Assembly: GCF_001676875.1 (NCBI RefSeq)
Contig: NZ_JYKA01000019.1
Span: forward strand, 1 to 64,000
DNA length: 64,000 bases
Direction: 5' to 3'
DNA from: Chromobacterium subtsugae
GTDB taxonomy: Bacteria > Pseudomonadota > Gammaproteobacteria > Burkholderiales > Chromobacteriaceae
A program made the position numbers and the translations under genes. Below, one piece after another: positions 48,091-56,155 of this stretch. The notes below the pieces were generated by a model, which worked only from the letters and a program-made list of their open reading frames with translations, was not told the origin of the DNA and did not search any database. Each line of letters begins with the position of its first letter. The first letter of the stretch is position 1.

Positions 48091-48763
48091 AATCGCATTG
48101 GTCTCGTTCGTACTGACGGTGGTCTTGTACGGACTGGTGAAAAAGTATTACCTGAAAACCCGCAGCTGGTGGAGCACGCCGATTCTGGCGGTGCCGTTGC
48201 TGGTGATCGGCCTGGTGGTGCTGGCCCGCGTGCCTTATCCCACCTATTTCGCCGATACCCGCTGGCTGACCTGGCTGCTGGGGCCGGCGACGGTGGCGTT
48301 CGCGATACCGATCTACGAGCAGCGCGCCTTGATCCGCAAGCACTGGCTGTCGCTCAGCTGCGGCGTGCTGGTGGCGATTCCGGTGGCGGTGTTCAGCTCG
48401 GTGTGGCTGGCGCGCTGGCTGGATCTGTCGGAAATGATGCAGAAAAGCCTGGCGCCGCGTTCGATCAGCACGCCGTTCGCGTTGGCGGCTGCGCACACGC
48501 TGGGCGGCTCGGCCGACCTCACCGCCTTGTTCGTGGTGGTGACCGGGGTGTTCGGCATGATGGCCGGGCAGCTCATGCTGGCGGTGTTGCCGGTGCGCTC
48601 GGCATTGGCCCGCGGGGCCTTGTTCGGCGCCGCCGCCCATGCGGCGGGCACGGCCAAGGCGGCGGAGCTGGGCGCGGAAGAGGGCGTGGTGGCCAGCCTC
48701 ACCATGATGCTGGCCGGCGTGGCCACGGTGTTCGCCGCGCCTTTGATCGGATATTGGATTTAA
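48080..48763 (+). CDS. cidB: CidB/LrgB membrane protein
   Basis: This 227-aa multi-pass membrane protein has the LrgB signature KSLAPRSISTPFALAAAHTL and the following SADLTALFVVVTG. It partners CidA in the CidAB/LrgAB pair. The gene overlaps cidA by 11 bp and ends in a 4-bp overlap with the convergent MerR-type gene. A terminator for the operon lies inside the convergent gene. Confidence 0.85.
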   Translation: MEHEIALVSFVLTVVLYGLVKKYYLKTRSWWSTPILAVPLLVIGLVVLARVPYPTYFADTRWLTWLLGPATVAFAIPIYEQRALIRKHWLSLSCGVLVAIPVAVFSSVWLARWLDLSEMMQKSLAPRSISTPFALAAAHTLGGSADLTALFVVVTGVFGMMAGQLMLAVLPVRSALARGALFGAAAHAAGTAKAAELGAEEGVVASLTMMLAGVATVFAAPLIGYWI

Positions 48764-49341
48764 CGGTTCTTGTTGTGAGCCGGCCGTCGGTGGGGTGGCG
48801 GTCGGTGGGTTTCTCCTCCCCGAAACGAGCGTTGATTAGGGCCGGCCCTTGTGGGGTCGGCCGTTTTTTTGCCCGCGTGGTCGTAATCGTGGCTGTGGCC
48901 GTGATTGTCCTGGCCGAACGGGGTGTGGCAGACGCAGGGCGAGCCTTCGGCAGCCTCCACCAGTGTCTGCAAAATGCCGCAGTCGGCGGCTGGATGGCTT
49001 TCATGGCACTTGTCGCGCAGCGCCAGCAATTGCTGCTCCAGCAGGCGCAGCGCCTCCACTTGCTGGTGCACCTTGACGATCTGCTGATCGATCAGCTGGT
49101 TGATGTCCTCGCAATCGTGCTGGTGGTCGGCCTTGAACGCCGCCAGGTTGCGGATGTCGGCCAGCGACATGCCCAGCGAGCGGCAGTGCAGGATGAAGTT
49201 CAATTCGCCCAGCTGCTCCGCGGTATAGCGGCGGTAGCCGGAAGCCGAGCGCAGCGGCGCCGACAGCAGTCCCTCGCGTTCGTAATAGCGTATGGTTTCC
49301 ACTTCGCAGCCGGTCTGGCGCGCTAGTTCCCCGATCAACAT
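48760..49341 (-). CDS. MerR-family heavy-metal regulator (CadR/PbrR type) with extended tail
   Basis: This 193-aa activator has the MerR N-terminal helix-turn-helix (CEVETIRYYEREGLL), a dimerising coiled coil and a metal loop with cysteines (ADCGILQTL, GSPCVCH) plus a His-rich segment. CadR/PbrR proteins sense Cd(II) or Pb(II). The last 40-50 residues (from about GKKTADPTR to PAHNKNR) lie beyond the usual end near residue 147 and run through the cidB terminator, so they look like lost-stop read-through. The divergent ATPase gene is the target. Confidence 0.85.
   Translation of the reverse strand: MLIGELARQTGCEVETIRYYEREGLLSAPLRSASGYRRYTAEQLGELNFILHCRSLGMSLADIRNLAAFKADHQHDCEDINQLIDQQIVKVHQQVEALRLLEQQLLALRDKCHESHPAADCGILQTLVEAAEGSPCVCHTPFGQDNHGHSHDYDHAGKKTADPTRAGPNQRSFRGGETHRPPPHRRPAHNKNR
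48840..48869 (+). terminator. Rho-independent terminator of cidAB
   Basis: GGCCGGCCC pairs with GGGTCGGCC (one G-T pair), with a T7 run. It lies 77 bp beyond the cidB stop, inside the 3' part of the convergent MerR-type gene. Confidence 0.82.
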
Positions 49342-49363
49342 GATGCCTCCCGATAGAATCCGC

Positions 49364-49394
49364 TTGACCCTGTAGTGGCTACAGGGTGTGCAAT
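49364..49394 (+). promoter_or_regulatory. MerR-type promoter/operator of the metal ATPase
   Basis: TTGACC (-35) and TGCAAT (-10) are separated by a 19-bp spacer, the long spacer typical of MerR-activated promoters. Overlapping the -35 and filling most of the spacer is the perfect inverted repeat ACCCTGTAG-TGG-CTACAGGGT (49367-49387), which matches CadR/PbrR-class operators. The regulator is divergent and starts 22 bp away. Confidence 0.88.
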
Positions 49395-49421
49395 GTGCCC
49401 AGACTATCAATGGAGGCGCAT

Positions 49422-51833
49422 ATGTCAAGCGCGACGCGTTACCGCAAGGCTGCACCGCACCAGAACCGCCAGCATGCCCACGGCGGCGATTGCTGCTCGG
49501 CCAAGGCCGAAGCCGCGCTGGCTTTGGAACCCAAGACGCATGGCCACGCTGGTGGCGCTTGCGGCCAAGATCATGGCAAGCAAGCGCCTCAGCCCGGCGC
49601 GGCGTGTTCCCACGATCACGGCGATTCGCATGATCATGCCCACGACCACGACCACAAACACGCCGCGGGCTGCTCGCATGGCCATGGTCACGCCGCCCCG
49701 GCGCGCGTGCAATTGGGCCAGGGACGCGGCGCCATGCGCTCTCGGCTGCAGATCCAGGCGATGGACTGCCCGACCGAGGCGAAGCTGATCGAAAAGGCGT
49801 TGGCCGGCATGGACGGCGTGGTGGCGCTGGAGTTCAACTTCATCGAGCGGGTGTTGCTGCTGCGCCACGACCTGCCGCAACTGGACGAAGTGAAGCGGGC
49901 GATCGCCAAGGTGGGCATGCAGGCGATGGAGTTGGAAGCCGACGCCAAGATGCTGGCGCCGCAAGGCCACGGCCGCCGCGCCAACCTGCTGCTGCTGGTA
50001 TCCGGCCTGAGCGCCGCCGCGGCCGAAGCCGCCGCCTGGAGCCTGGGCGACGGCAAGCCGGTGGTGGCCGCGCTGGCGCTGGCCTCCATTCTGCTGGGCG
50101 GCATTCCCACCTTGAAGAAGGGCTGGATCGCGCTGTCCACCCGCACCCTGAACATCCATTTCCTGATGTCGGTCGCCGTGATCGGCGCGATGCTGATCGG
50201 CCAGTGGCCGGAAGCGGCGATGGTGTTGTTCCTGTTCGCCATCGCGGAAAGGCTGGAGGCGATGTCGCTGGCCAAGGCCGGCGAGGCGGTGCGCGCGCTG
50301 ATGGCGCTGGCGCCGGAAACCGCCTGGGTGGCGGCGGCTGGCGGCTGGCGCGAAACGGCGGCCGCCGAAGTGGCGGTGGGCAGCCGGGTGCGGGTGCGCC
50401 CGGGCGAGCGGGTGCCGCTGGACGGCCGCATTGCCGACGGCCACAGCAGCTTCAACGAGGCCAGCATCACCGGCGAGAGCCTGCCGGTGGACAAGGGACC
50501 CAGGGATGCGGTGTTCGCCGGCAGCATCAACGGCGCGGGGGTGGTGGAAATCGAAACCACGGCGTCGGCGTCCGGCTCGGTGCTGGCGCGCATCATCGCC
50601 ACCGTGCGCGACGCGCAGGCGTCCAAGGCACCGACGCAGCGCTTCATCGACCGCTTCGCCGCGGTCTACACCCCGGTGGTGCTGGTCTTGGCAGCGCTGT
50701 TCGCCGTCGCCGCGCCGCTGTCGGGGCTGCAGCCCTGGCACCAGGCCATTTACAGCGCGCTGGTGATGCTGGTGATCGCCTGCCCGTGCGCGCTGGTGAT
50801 CGCCACGCCGGTGACGGTGGTCAGCGCGCTGGCTTCGGCCGCGCGCCACGGCTTGCTGGTGAAAGGCGGCGCGCCGCTGGAGATGGCTGCCCGCATCGAC
50901 ACGGTTTGCCTCGACAAGACCGGCACGCTGACGCAGGGCGAGCCGCGCGTCACCCGGGTGACGGCGCTGGCCGGCCAGGATGAAGACACCGTGCTGGCCT
51001 GGGCGGCGGCGCTGGACGGCCATTCCACCCACCCGCTGGCGCGCGCGGTGCTGGATGCCGCCGCGGCGCGCGGCGTGAGCGCGCCGGCCGCCAGCCAGGT
51101 GAGCGAGCTGATAGGCCGGGGCGTCAGCGGCTGGGTGGCGGAACGCCATTTGCAACTGGGCAGCCGCCGGCTGGCGGACGAGCAGGGCGCGATGACGCCG
51201 CTGCTGGAGCAGACGCTGCAGGCGCTGGACGCGGCCGGCGAGGGCGCGCTGGTGTTGCTGGACGGCGGCCAGGCGCTGGGCGTGCTGGCGGTGGCCGACC
51301 AGGCGCGGCCGGAAGCCGCGGCCACCCTGGCGCGCCTGAAGCGGATGGGGGTGGAAACGGTGATGCTCAGCGGCGACAGCCCGCAGGTGGCACAGGCGGT
51401 GGCCAGGCAAACCGGCATCGGCGCGGCTTACGGCGGCCTGCTGCCGCAGGACAAGTTGCGCCATATCGAGCGGCTGCAGCAGGGCGGCAAGGTGGCTATG
51501 GTGGGCGACGGCGTCAACGATGCGCCGGCGCTGGCGCGCGCCGACCTGGGCATCGCGATGGGAGCGGCCGGTTCGGACAGCGCGCTGGAAACCGCCGGCG
51601 TGGCGCTGATGGACGACAAGCTGTCGCGGCTGGCCGACCTGATCGCCCACGCCCGCCGCACCGCGCGGGTGCTGAAGGCCAATATCGCGGTCGCGCTGGG
51701 CATCAAGCTGCTGTTCTTCGGCCTGGCGCTGGCCGGGGTGGCCAGCCTGTGGATGGCGGTGTTCGCCGACGTCGGCACCAGCCTGATCGTGATCGCCAAC
51801 GGCCTCAGGCTGGCGCGCCGGGTTCAGGCGTAA
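49422..51833 (+). CDS. Heavy-metal P1B-type ATPase (Cd/Zn/Pb exporter)
   Basis: This 803-aa inner-membrane pump exports divalent soft metals with ATP. The N-terminus (about 100 residues) is His-rich (HDHGDSHDHAHDHDHKHAAG), followed by an HMA domain with MDCPTEAKL as in betaproteobacterial Cd/Pb ATPases. The CPC motif ACPCALVIATP marks the metal pathway; the phosphorylation site is DKTGTLTQG and GDGVNDAPAL is the hinge. GGAGG precedes the ATG. The MerR-type operator upstream places it under metal control. Cd/Zn/Pb preference is inferred. Confidence 0.93.
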   Translation: MSSATRYRKAAPHQNRQHAHGGDCCSAKAEAALALEPKTHGHAGGACGQDHGKQAPQPGAACSHDHGDSHDHAHDHDHKHAAGCSHGHGHAAPARVQLGQGRGAMRSRLQIQAMDCPTEAKLIEKALAGMDGVVALEFNFIERVLLLRHDLPQLDEVKRAIAKVGMQAMELEADAKMLAPQGHGRRANLLLLVSGLSAAAAEAAAWSLGDGKPVVAALALASILLGGIPTLKKGWIALSTRTLNIHFLMSVAVIGAMLIGQWPEAAMVLFLFAIAERLEAMSLAKAGEAVRALMALAPETAWVAAAGGWRETAAAEVAVGSRVRVRPGERVPLDGRIADGHSSFNEASITGESLPVDKGPRDAVFAGSINGAGVVEIETTASASGSVLARIIATVRDAQASKAPTQRFIDRFAAVYTPVVLVLAALFAVAAPLSGLQPWHQAIYSALVMLVIACPCALVIATPVTVVSALASAARHGLLVKGGAPLEMAARIDTVCLDKTGTLTQGEPRVTRVTALAGQDEDTVLAWAAALDGHSTHPLARAVLDAAAARGVSAPAASQVSELIGRGVSGWVAERHLQLGSRRLADEQGAMTPLLEQTLQALDAAGEGALVLLDGGQALGVLAVADQARPEAAATLARLKRMGVETVMLSGDSPQVAQAVARQTGIGAAYGGLLPQDKLRHIERLQQGGKVAMVGDGVNDAPALARADLGIAMGAAGSDSALETAGVALMDDKLSRLADLIAHARRTARVLKANIAVALGIKLLFFGLALAGVASLWMAVFADVGTSLIVIANGLRLARRVQA

Positions 51834-52531
51834 GTGTCGATATTGCCGCCCTTGGCCTGCGGGCTGCCGCCCGGGGTGGCGGCTTGCTGGGCTTTCTGCA
51901 GCGGGCTGAGATGCTGATTGCCGTTCTGCTGCTGCAGCAGCTGCGTCCGCGCTTGCTGTTCCATCTGCGAGGCTTCGGCCGCCACCGCGCGGTCCTGGCC
52001 TGAGGGGTCGGACGGCGCCAGCGCGGCGGCCCGCACCGTTTGGGCGTTCTGTATGGTTTCCTGCGGCGTGTTGCCCTGGCTCAGGCGGATGGGCACTTCG
52101 CCGCCTATCGCGTACTGTTTGCCGTCGGGGCCTTGTTGGTAGGTGAAGCTGGCCGCGCCGGCCAGCGCGCCGCCGGCGGCCTGGTGGGCGGCCTCATGGC
52201 GGCGCACGTCGGTATCGCGCGCCTTCAGGTCTTCCACTTCTTTCTGTTGCGCATCGTTCAGCGGCTTGCCGTCCGGCGCCTTCGGCGCGGCTGGATTGGC
52301 TTGCTGGGCGTTTTTCGCGTTGCCGGAGCCATTCTGGCCGGAGGCGTCCGCGCCTGCCTGGCCCCCGGCGGCGGGCGCCGCGGCATTGGCGGTTTGGGCG
52401 GGAGAGGAGGGCGCGGAGGCAACGGCGGCGGCCTGCGAGCGCAGGGCTTGGCAGGCGGGGCATTGGCAATTGGCGCCATGCATGCTGATTCCGTAGCTGG
52501 AAGAGCCGCCGGCTACACTGGAAATGGACAT
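51824..52531 (-). CDS. SprA-related protein with HExxH motif
   Basis: This 235-aa protein is of the SprA-related family. A Cys pair near the start (CQCPACQ), a low-complexity Ala/Gln-rich stretch, and DTDVRRHEAAHQAAGGALAG are visible; HEAAH is an HExxH zinc-peptidase-like motif. The following YAIGGEVPI is the family signature. No signal peptide is seen. Function is unknown. It overlaps the end of the ATPase gene by 10 bp, convergent. AGAAGGAA precedes the ATG. Confidence 0.8.
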   Translation of the reverse strand: MSISSVAGGSSSYGISMHGANCQCPACQALRSQAAAVASAPSSPAQTANAAAPAAGGQAGADASGQNGSGNAKNAQQANPAAPKAPDGKPLNDAQQKEVEDLKARDTDVRRHEAAHQAAGGALAGAASFTYQQGPDGKQYAIGGEVPIRLSQGNTPQETIQNAQTVRAAALAPSDPSGQDRAVAAEASQMEQQARTQLLQQQNGNQHLSPLQKAQQAATPGGSPQAKGGNIDTYA

Positions 52532-52627
52532 GAAACGCGTTCCTTCTGTCGTTTCAGTATAGAAGCGCCTGCCCGCTATTCCAATCGGCGTGGCAGAATG
52601 TCCGCTTGTACACAGCGGGAGCAGACC

Positions 52628-53107
52628 ATGAATGAACAGGCCCAGGGGCAAAGAGAACTGGTGATGTCGGTGTTGATGACGCCGGACATGGCCAATTTTT
52701 CCGGCAACGTGCACGGCGGCGTGCTGCTGAAGCTGCTGGACCAGGTGGCCTATGCTTGCGCCAGCCGCTACGCCGGCCGTTATGTGGTGACGCTGTCGGT
52801 GGACCAGGTGCTGTTCAAGCAGGCCATCCATGTCGGCGAACTGGTGACTTTTCTCGCCAGCGTCAACCATGTCGGCCGCACCTCGATGGAGGTGGGCATC
52901 AAGGTGGTGGCGGAAAACATCCAGCAGCGCAGCCAGCGCCATACCAACAGCTGCTATTTCACCATGGTGGCGTTCGAGGACGGCAAGGCGGTGGCGGTGC
53001 CGCCGCTGGCGCTGGACACGCCGGACCAGCAGCGCCGTTTCCGCGGCGCGGAGATGCGCAAGCAGCTGCGCATCGAGATGCAGCAGCGCAAGGACGCCAT
53101 CGCGTGA
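52628..53107 (+). CDS. Acyl-CoA thioesterase (hotdog fold)
   Basis: This 159-aa hotdog-fold enzyme resembles YciA/ACOT-type thioesterases: NFSGNVHGGVLLKLLDQVAY supplies the active-site region and the central helix. RTSMEVGIKV is also typical. It likely hydrolyses acyl-CoA in the cytoplasm; the chain length preferred is unknown. It is divergent from the SprA-related gene. Confidence 0.85.
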   Translation: MNEQAQGQRELVMSVLMTPDMANFSGNVHGGVLLKLLDQVAYACASRYAGRYVVTLSVDQVLFKQAIHVGELVTFLASVNHVGRTSMEVGIKVVAENIQQRSQRHTNSCYFTMVAFEDGKAVAVPPLALDTPDQQRRFRGAEMRKQLRIEMQQRKDAIA

Positions 53108-53189
53108 TCCCGGCGGGCTCCGCCCGCTGTTCCGGCGGCGGCGCCTGCTCTACAATCGCCGTTTGTTTTCCCGCGGCCGATTGCCCCCC

Positions 53190-53864
53190 ATGTATACCCT
53201 GATACACCAAGATCCCCGTTTCTACCTGGTCGACAAGCGCGCCGGCGCCAGCTTCCACCGCGAAGGCGAAGAGGACGGCCTGATGGACGCGCTGCGCGCC
53301 GGCTTGGGCGACGACGCGCTGTGGCCGGTGCATCGGCTGGACCGCATCACTTCCGGGTTGATCCTGGTGGCGCGCTCCGCCGAGACGGCGCGGCAACTGG
53401 GCGAGGCGCTGGCCGGGCGCGAGGTGGAGAAATACTATCTGGCGCTGTCCGACCGCAAGCCGCTGAAGAAGCAGGGCAAGGTGAGCGGCGACATGGCCAA
53501 GGGCCGCGGCGGCGCCTGGCGGCTGCTGGCCAGCCAGGACAATCCGGCGGTCACCCAGTTTTTCAGTTATTCGGTGCAGCCGGGGATCCGGCTGTTTTTA
53601 TTGCGCCCGCGCACCGGCAAGACCCACCAATTGCGGGTGGCGCTGAAGTCGCAGGGGGCGCCCATCTTGGGCGACGCTCTGTACGGCGGCGGCGCGGCCG
53701 ATCGCGGCTATCTGCACGCCTACGCCTTGCGCTTCGCGCTGGATGGCGAAGCGTTCAGCTTCGTCTGTCCGCCATCGCAGGGCGAGCGTTTCGCCGATCT
53801 GGCCTGCCGCGCCTTGCTGGCTGAGCTGGCCGAGCCGTGGACGCTGAGCTGGCCGGGAGCGTGA
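53190..53864 (+). CDS. RluA-family pseudouridine synthase
   Basis: This 224-aa protein converts uridine to pseudouridine in RNA. The catalytic aspartate is in HRLDRITSGL, and RPRTGKTHQLRVAL with GDALYGG are typical. It lacks an S4 RNA-binding domain, like TruC and small RluA members. The target RNA is unknown. It is 83 bp after the thioesterase, and convergent with the deacetylase operon. Confidence 0.88.
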   Translation: MYTLIHQDPRFYLVDKRAGASFHREGEEDGLMDALRAGLGDDALWPVHRLDRITSGLILVARSAETARQLGEALAGREVEKYYLALSDRKPLKKQGKVSGDMAKGRGGAWRLLASQDNPAVTQFFSYSVQPGIRLFLLRPRTGKTHQLRVALKSQGAPILGDALYGGGAADRGYLHAYALRFALDGEAFSFVCPPSQGERFADLACRALLAELAEPWTLSWPGA

Positions 53865-53871
53865 GGCGGGA

Positions 53872-54684
53872 TCAGGCGGCGGCGACGGCGGCCGGCTGGA
53901 AGCGGACGATCTCCACTTTGTGCTGTCGGCAGTGCTCGGCGAAGGCGTCGCCGGAGAGGTAGTCGAATTCGCGGCTGCGGCTGGCGGCGATCGGATCGTC
54001 GGCGTCGCTGGCCGGCAGGCCTGGGTGGCACATGATCAGCGCCTGTTCCGGGCTGCGCGCCAGCCAAGCTTGCATCAGGCCGGAGAAGTCCGCTTGCGGG
54101 GTCAGCGAATACATGCCGCCGAACCACGGCGTGGTGGCGAAGCCGGCTTCCTGCGCCTGCTCGTCGAAATTGATGCAGACGCTGCGCAGGATCAGCGACT
54201 TGAGGCGGTTGTCGCCCGGGTGGCCCAGCTTGTCCGGCGCGCGCAGATAGGGCAGCGGCAGCTGTTGCCAGCGCCGCTGTATCGCGTCGAACAGCGCGTC
54301 GCGTATCACCGGCAGCGCGTGCACGTGCTGGTGGCCGTCGACGAAGTCGGGCAGCCGGCCGAAATGCTCGGCGAAGCGGTCGATCTGCACCAGCGCCTCG
54401 TCGCGCAGCGCCGGCAGCGACAACTGGCGCAGCTGGCTCTTCATCAGCCAGTGCGACAGCGGCTTGGCCGGCGCGTCGAAGCTGTGGGTGAGATTGAAGT
54501 GCAGGCCTATATCAGCGCGCTGCGAACGGGCCTTGAGGTCGGCCGCCAGCGACGGCCAGTGCGGCGACTGGCTCATCACGCTGGTGGCGGACAGGCGGCC
54601 GGCGTCCAGCAATTGCAGGATGCCGGCGCTGATGCTGCCGGACTGGGCGAAGTCGTCGGCGCAGAGTGTCAATCGTTTTGTCAT
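53872..54684 (-). CDS. ChbG/YdjC-type carbohydrate deacetylase (NaxD-like)
   Basis: This 270-aa metal-dependent deacetylase of the ChbG/HpnK family has metal ligands in CADDFAQ (Asp10, Asp11), GLHFNLTHS and DGHQHVHAL. Members remove N-acetyl groups from sugars; NaxD of Francisella and Bordetella deacetylates an undecaprenyl-phosphate hexosamine. It is the last gene of a four-gene set with GtrA, a GT2 glycosyltransferase and a GT-C transferase, so it most likely acts on a polyprenyl-linked N-acetyl hexosamine. Confidence 0.8.
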   Translation of the reverse strand: MTKRLTLCADDFAQSGSISAGILQLLDAGRLSATSVMSQSPHWPSLAADLKARSQRADIGLHFNLTHSFDAPAKPLSHWLMKSQLRQLSLPALRDEALVQIDRFAEHFGRLPDFVDGHQHVHALPVIRDALFDAIQRRWQQLPLPYLRAPDKLGHPGDNRLKSLILRSVCINFDEQAQEAGFATTPWFGGMYSLTPQADFSGLMQAWLARSPEQALIMCHPGLPASDADDPIAASRSREFDYLSGDAFAEHCRQHKVEIVRFQPAAVAAA

Positions 54685-54738
54685 GGACAGTACGACCGTC
54701 CGGCGGCCGGAAAGTTTAGCGATCCGGCATGCCAGACG

Positions 54739-55128
54739 TTAATTTGTTTGCGGAGAAGCGGCGAAGGCCCACAGCTTGCCGAGGACGAAGGTGAGCACCG
54801 CCACGCTGAACAGCACGATGCACAGCGACAGCCGGTAATCCAGCGCGGTGAAGCGCAGCAGCAGGAAATACATCGCCTCGTTGACGCAGAAGCTCAGGCA
54901 GGAAACGCCGAAGAAGCGCGGCAGCGCCTGGCGGTGCGGCACGTGGCGCGCCTCGAAGGTGAAATGGCGGTGGCCCCAGTAGCTGAGCTGGAAGGCCGCC
55001 AGGAAGGCCAGCACATTGGCGGCCAAGGGCGGCAGCCCCAGCGGCACCATCACCAGCGCCACCAGCATGAAGTGCAGCAGCATCGCCGACACCCCTACCA
55101 CGCCGAACCAGAACAATTGCCGGCTCAT
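54739..55128 (-). CDS. GtrA-family membrane protein (putative polyprenyl-sugar flippase)
   Basis: This 129-aa membrane protein has four transmembrane helices typical of GtrA (LFWFGVVGVSAMLLHF, then NVLAFLAAFQLSYWGHRHF). GtrA proteins are thought to flip polyprenyl-phosphate sugars across the inner membrane. The gene overlaps the upstream GT2 gene by 4 bp (ATGA), so the two act together. Confidence 0.88.
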   Translation of the reverse strand: MSRQLFWFGVVGVSAMLLHFMLVALVMVPLGLPPLAANVLAFLAAFQLSYWGHRHFTFEARHVPHRQALPRFFGVSCLSFCVNEAMYFLLLRFTALDYRLSLCIVLFSVAVLTFVLGKLWAFAASPQTN

Positions 55129-56138
55129 GCGCCGCGCCCGGCCTGCGGTTTGCTGATGCGGCTGATCAGGTAGGTGGGGCGGCCCTTCACTTCATTGAAG
55201 ATGCGGCCGACGTATTCGCCCAGTATCCCGATCGACAACAGCTGCACACCGCCGAGGAAGGTGACGGCGACTGCCAGCGTCGGCCAGCCGCTGACGCGGT
55301 TGCCGTACAGCAGCGTGTGGATGAATTCCCAGATCGCGTAGCCTATCGACAGCATGGAAATCACGCAGCCCACCAGCGTCCAGATCCGCAGCGGCATGTT
55401 GGAGAAGGCGGTGAGACCGGTGAGGCCCAGGCCGAACAGGCTGCGGAAATTGAAGCTGCTCTTGCCGGCGCGGCGCTCCTGGGTTTCGGTTTCCATCGCC
55501 AGCTGAGTGAAGCCCACCCAGTTGTACAGGCCCTTCATGAAGCGGTTGCGCTCCGGCATCTGGCGCAGCGCGTCGAGGATGCTGCGGTCCAGCACGCGGA
55601 AGTCCTGGGTGTTTTCCGGGATTTTCAGCGGCGCGCCGCTGTTGAGCAGCGCGTAGAACACGCGGGTGAAGGCGCGCTTGGCCAGGGTTTCGTTGTCGCG
55701 GTTGGCGCGCACGCTGTACACCATATCGTAGCCTTGGCGCCATTTTTCCAGGAATACCGGCACCATTTCCGGCGGGTGCTGGAAGTCGCCGTCTATCAGC
55801 ACCGCCACGTCGCCGGCGATATTGTCGATGCCGGCGGTGAGCGCGATTTCCTTGCCGAAGTTGCGCGACAGCTGTATCAGCGTGACCGGCAGCCGCTGGC
55901 CAGCCTCCAGCACCTTGGGCACGGTGTCGTCGCGGCTGCCGTCGTCCACCACCACCAGTTCGTGGCGCAGGCCATGCTGCGTCAGCAGCCGATGCAGCGT
56001 CTCCAGCATCGGCACGATGTTTTCCGACTCGTTGTAGGCCGGGATGATGCAGCTGACCAGCGGGTCGCGCGGGCGTTCCGCCGCGTGCAGTTCCAGCAGG
56101 TAAGGCGGGACGAAGCCGGGTTTGCGGGTGTCAGTCAT
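55125..56138 (-). CDS. GT2 glycosyltransferase, polyprenyl-phosphate type (GtrB/FlmF2-like)
   Basis: This 337-aa enzyme has an N-terminal GT-A domain (VSCIIPAYNESENI, VVDDGSRDDT, VLIDGDFQHPPEM) and two C-terminal transmembrane helices. This layout is that of GtrB/DPMS/ArnC-type enzymes, which attach a sugar to undecaprenyl phosphate. It begins 17 bp after the GT-C gene and overlaps GtrA by ATGA. Sugar identity is not predicted by sequence; context favours an N-acetyl hexosamine. Confidence 0.88.
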   Translation of the reverse strand: MTDTRKPGFVPPYLLELHAAERPRDPLVSCIIPAYNESENIVPMLETLHRLLTQHGLRHELVVVDDGSRDDTVPKVLEAGQRLPVTLIQLSRNFGKEIALTAGIDNIAGDVAVLIDGDFQHPPEMVPVFLEKWRQGYDMVYSVRANRDNETLAKRAFTRVFYALLNSGAPLKIPENTQDFRVLDRSILDALRQMPERNRFMKGLYNWVGFTQLAMETETQERRAGKSSFNFRSLFGLGLTGLTAFSNMPLRIWTLVGCVISMLSIGYAIWEFIHTLLYGNRVSGWPTLAVAVTFLGGVQLLSIGILGEYVGRIFNEVKGRPTYLISRISKPQAGRGA

Positions 56139-56155
56139 GATTCTGTCCTGGGCGT

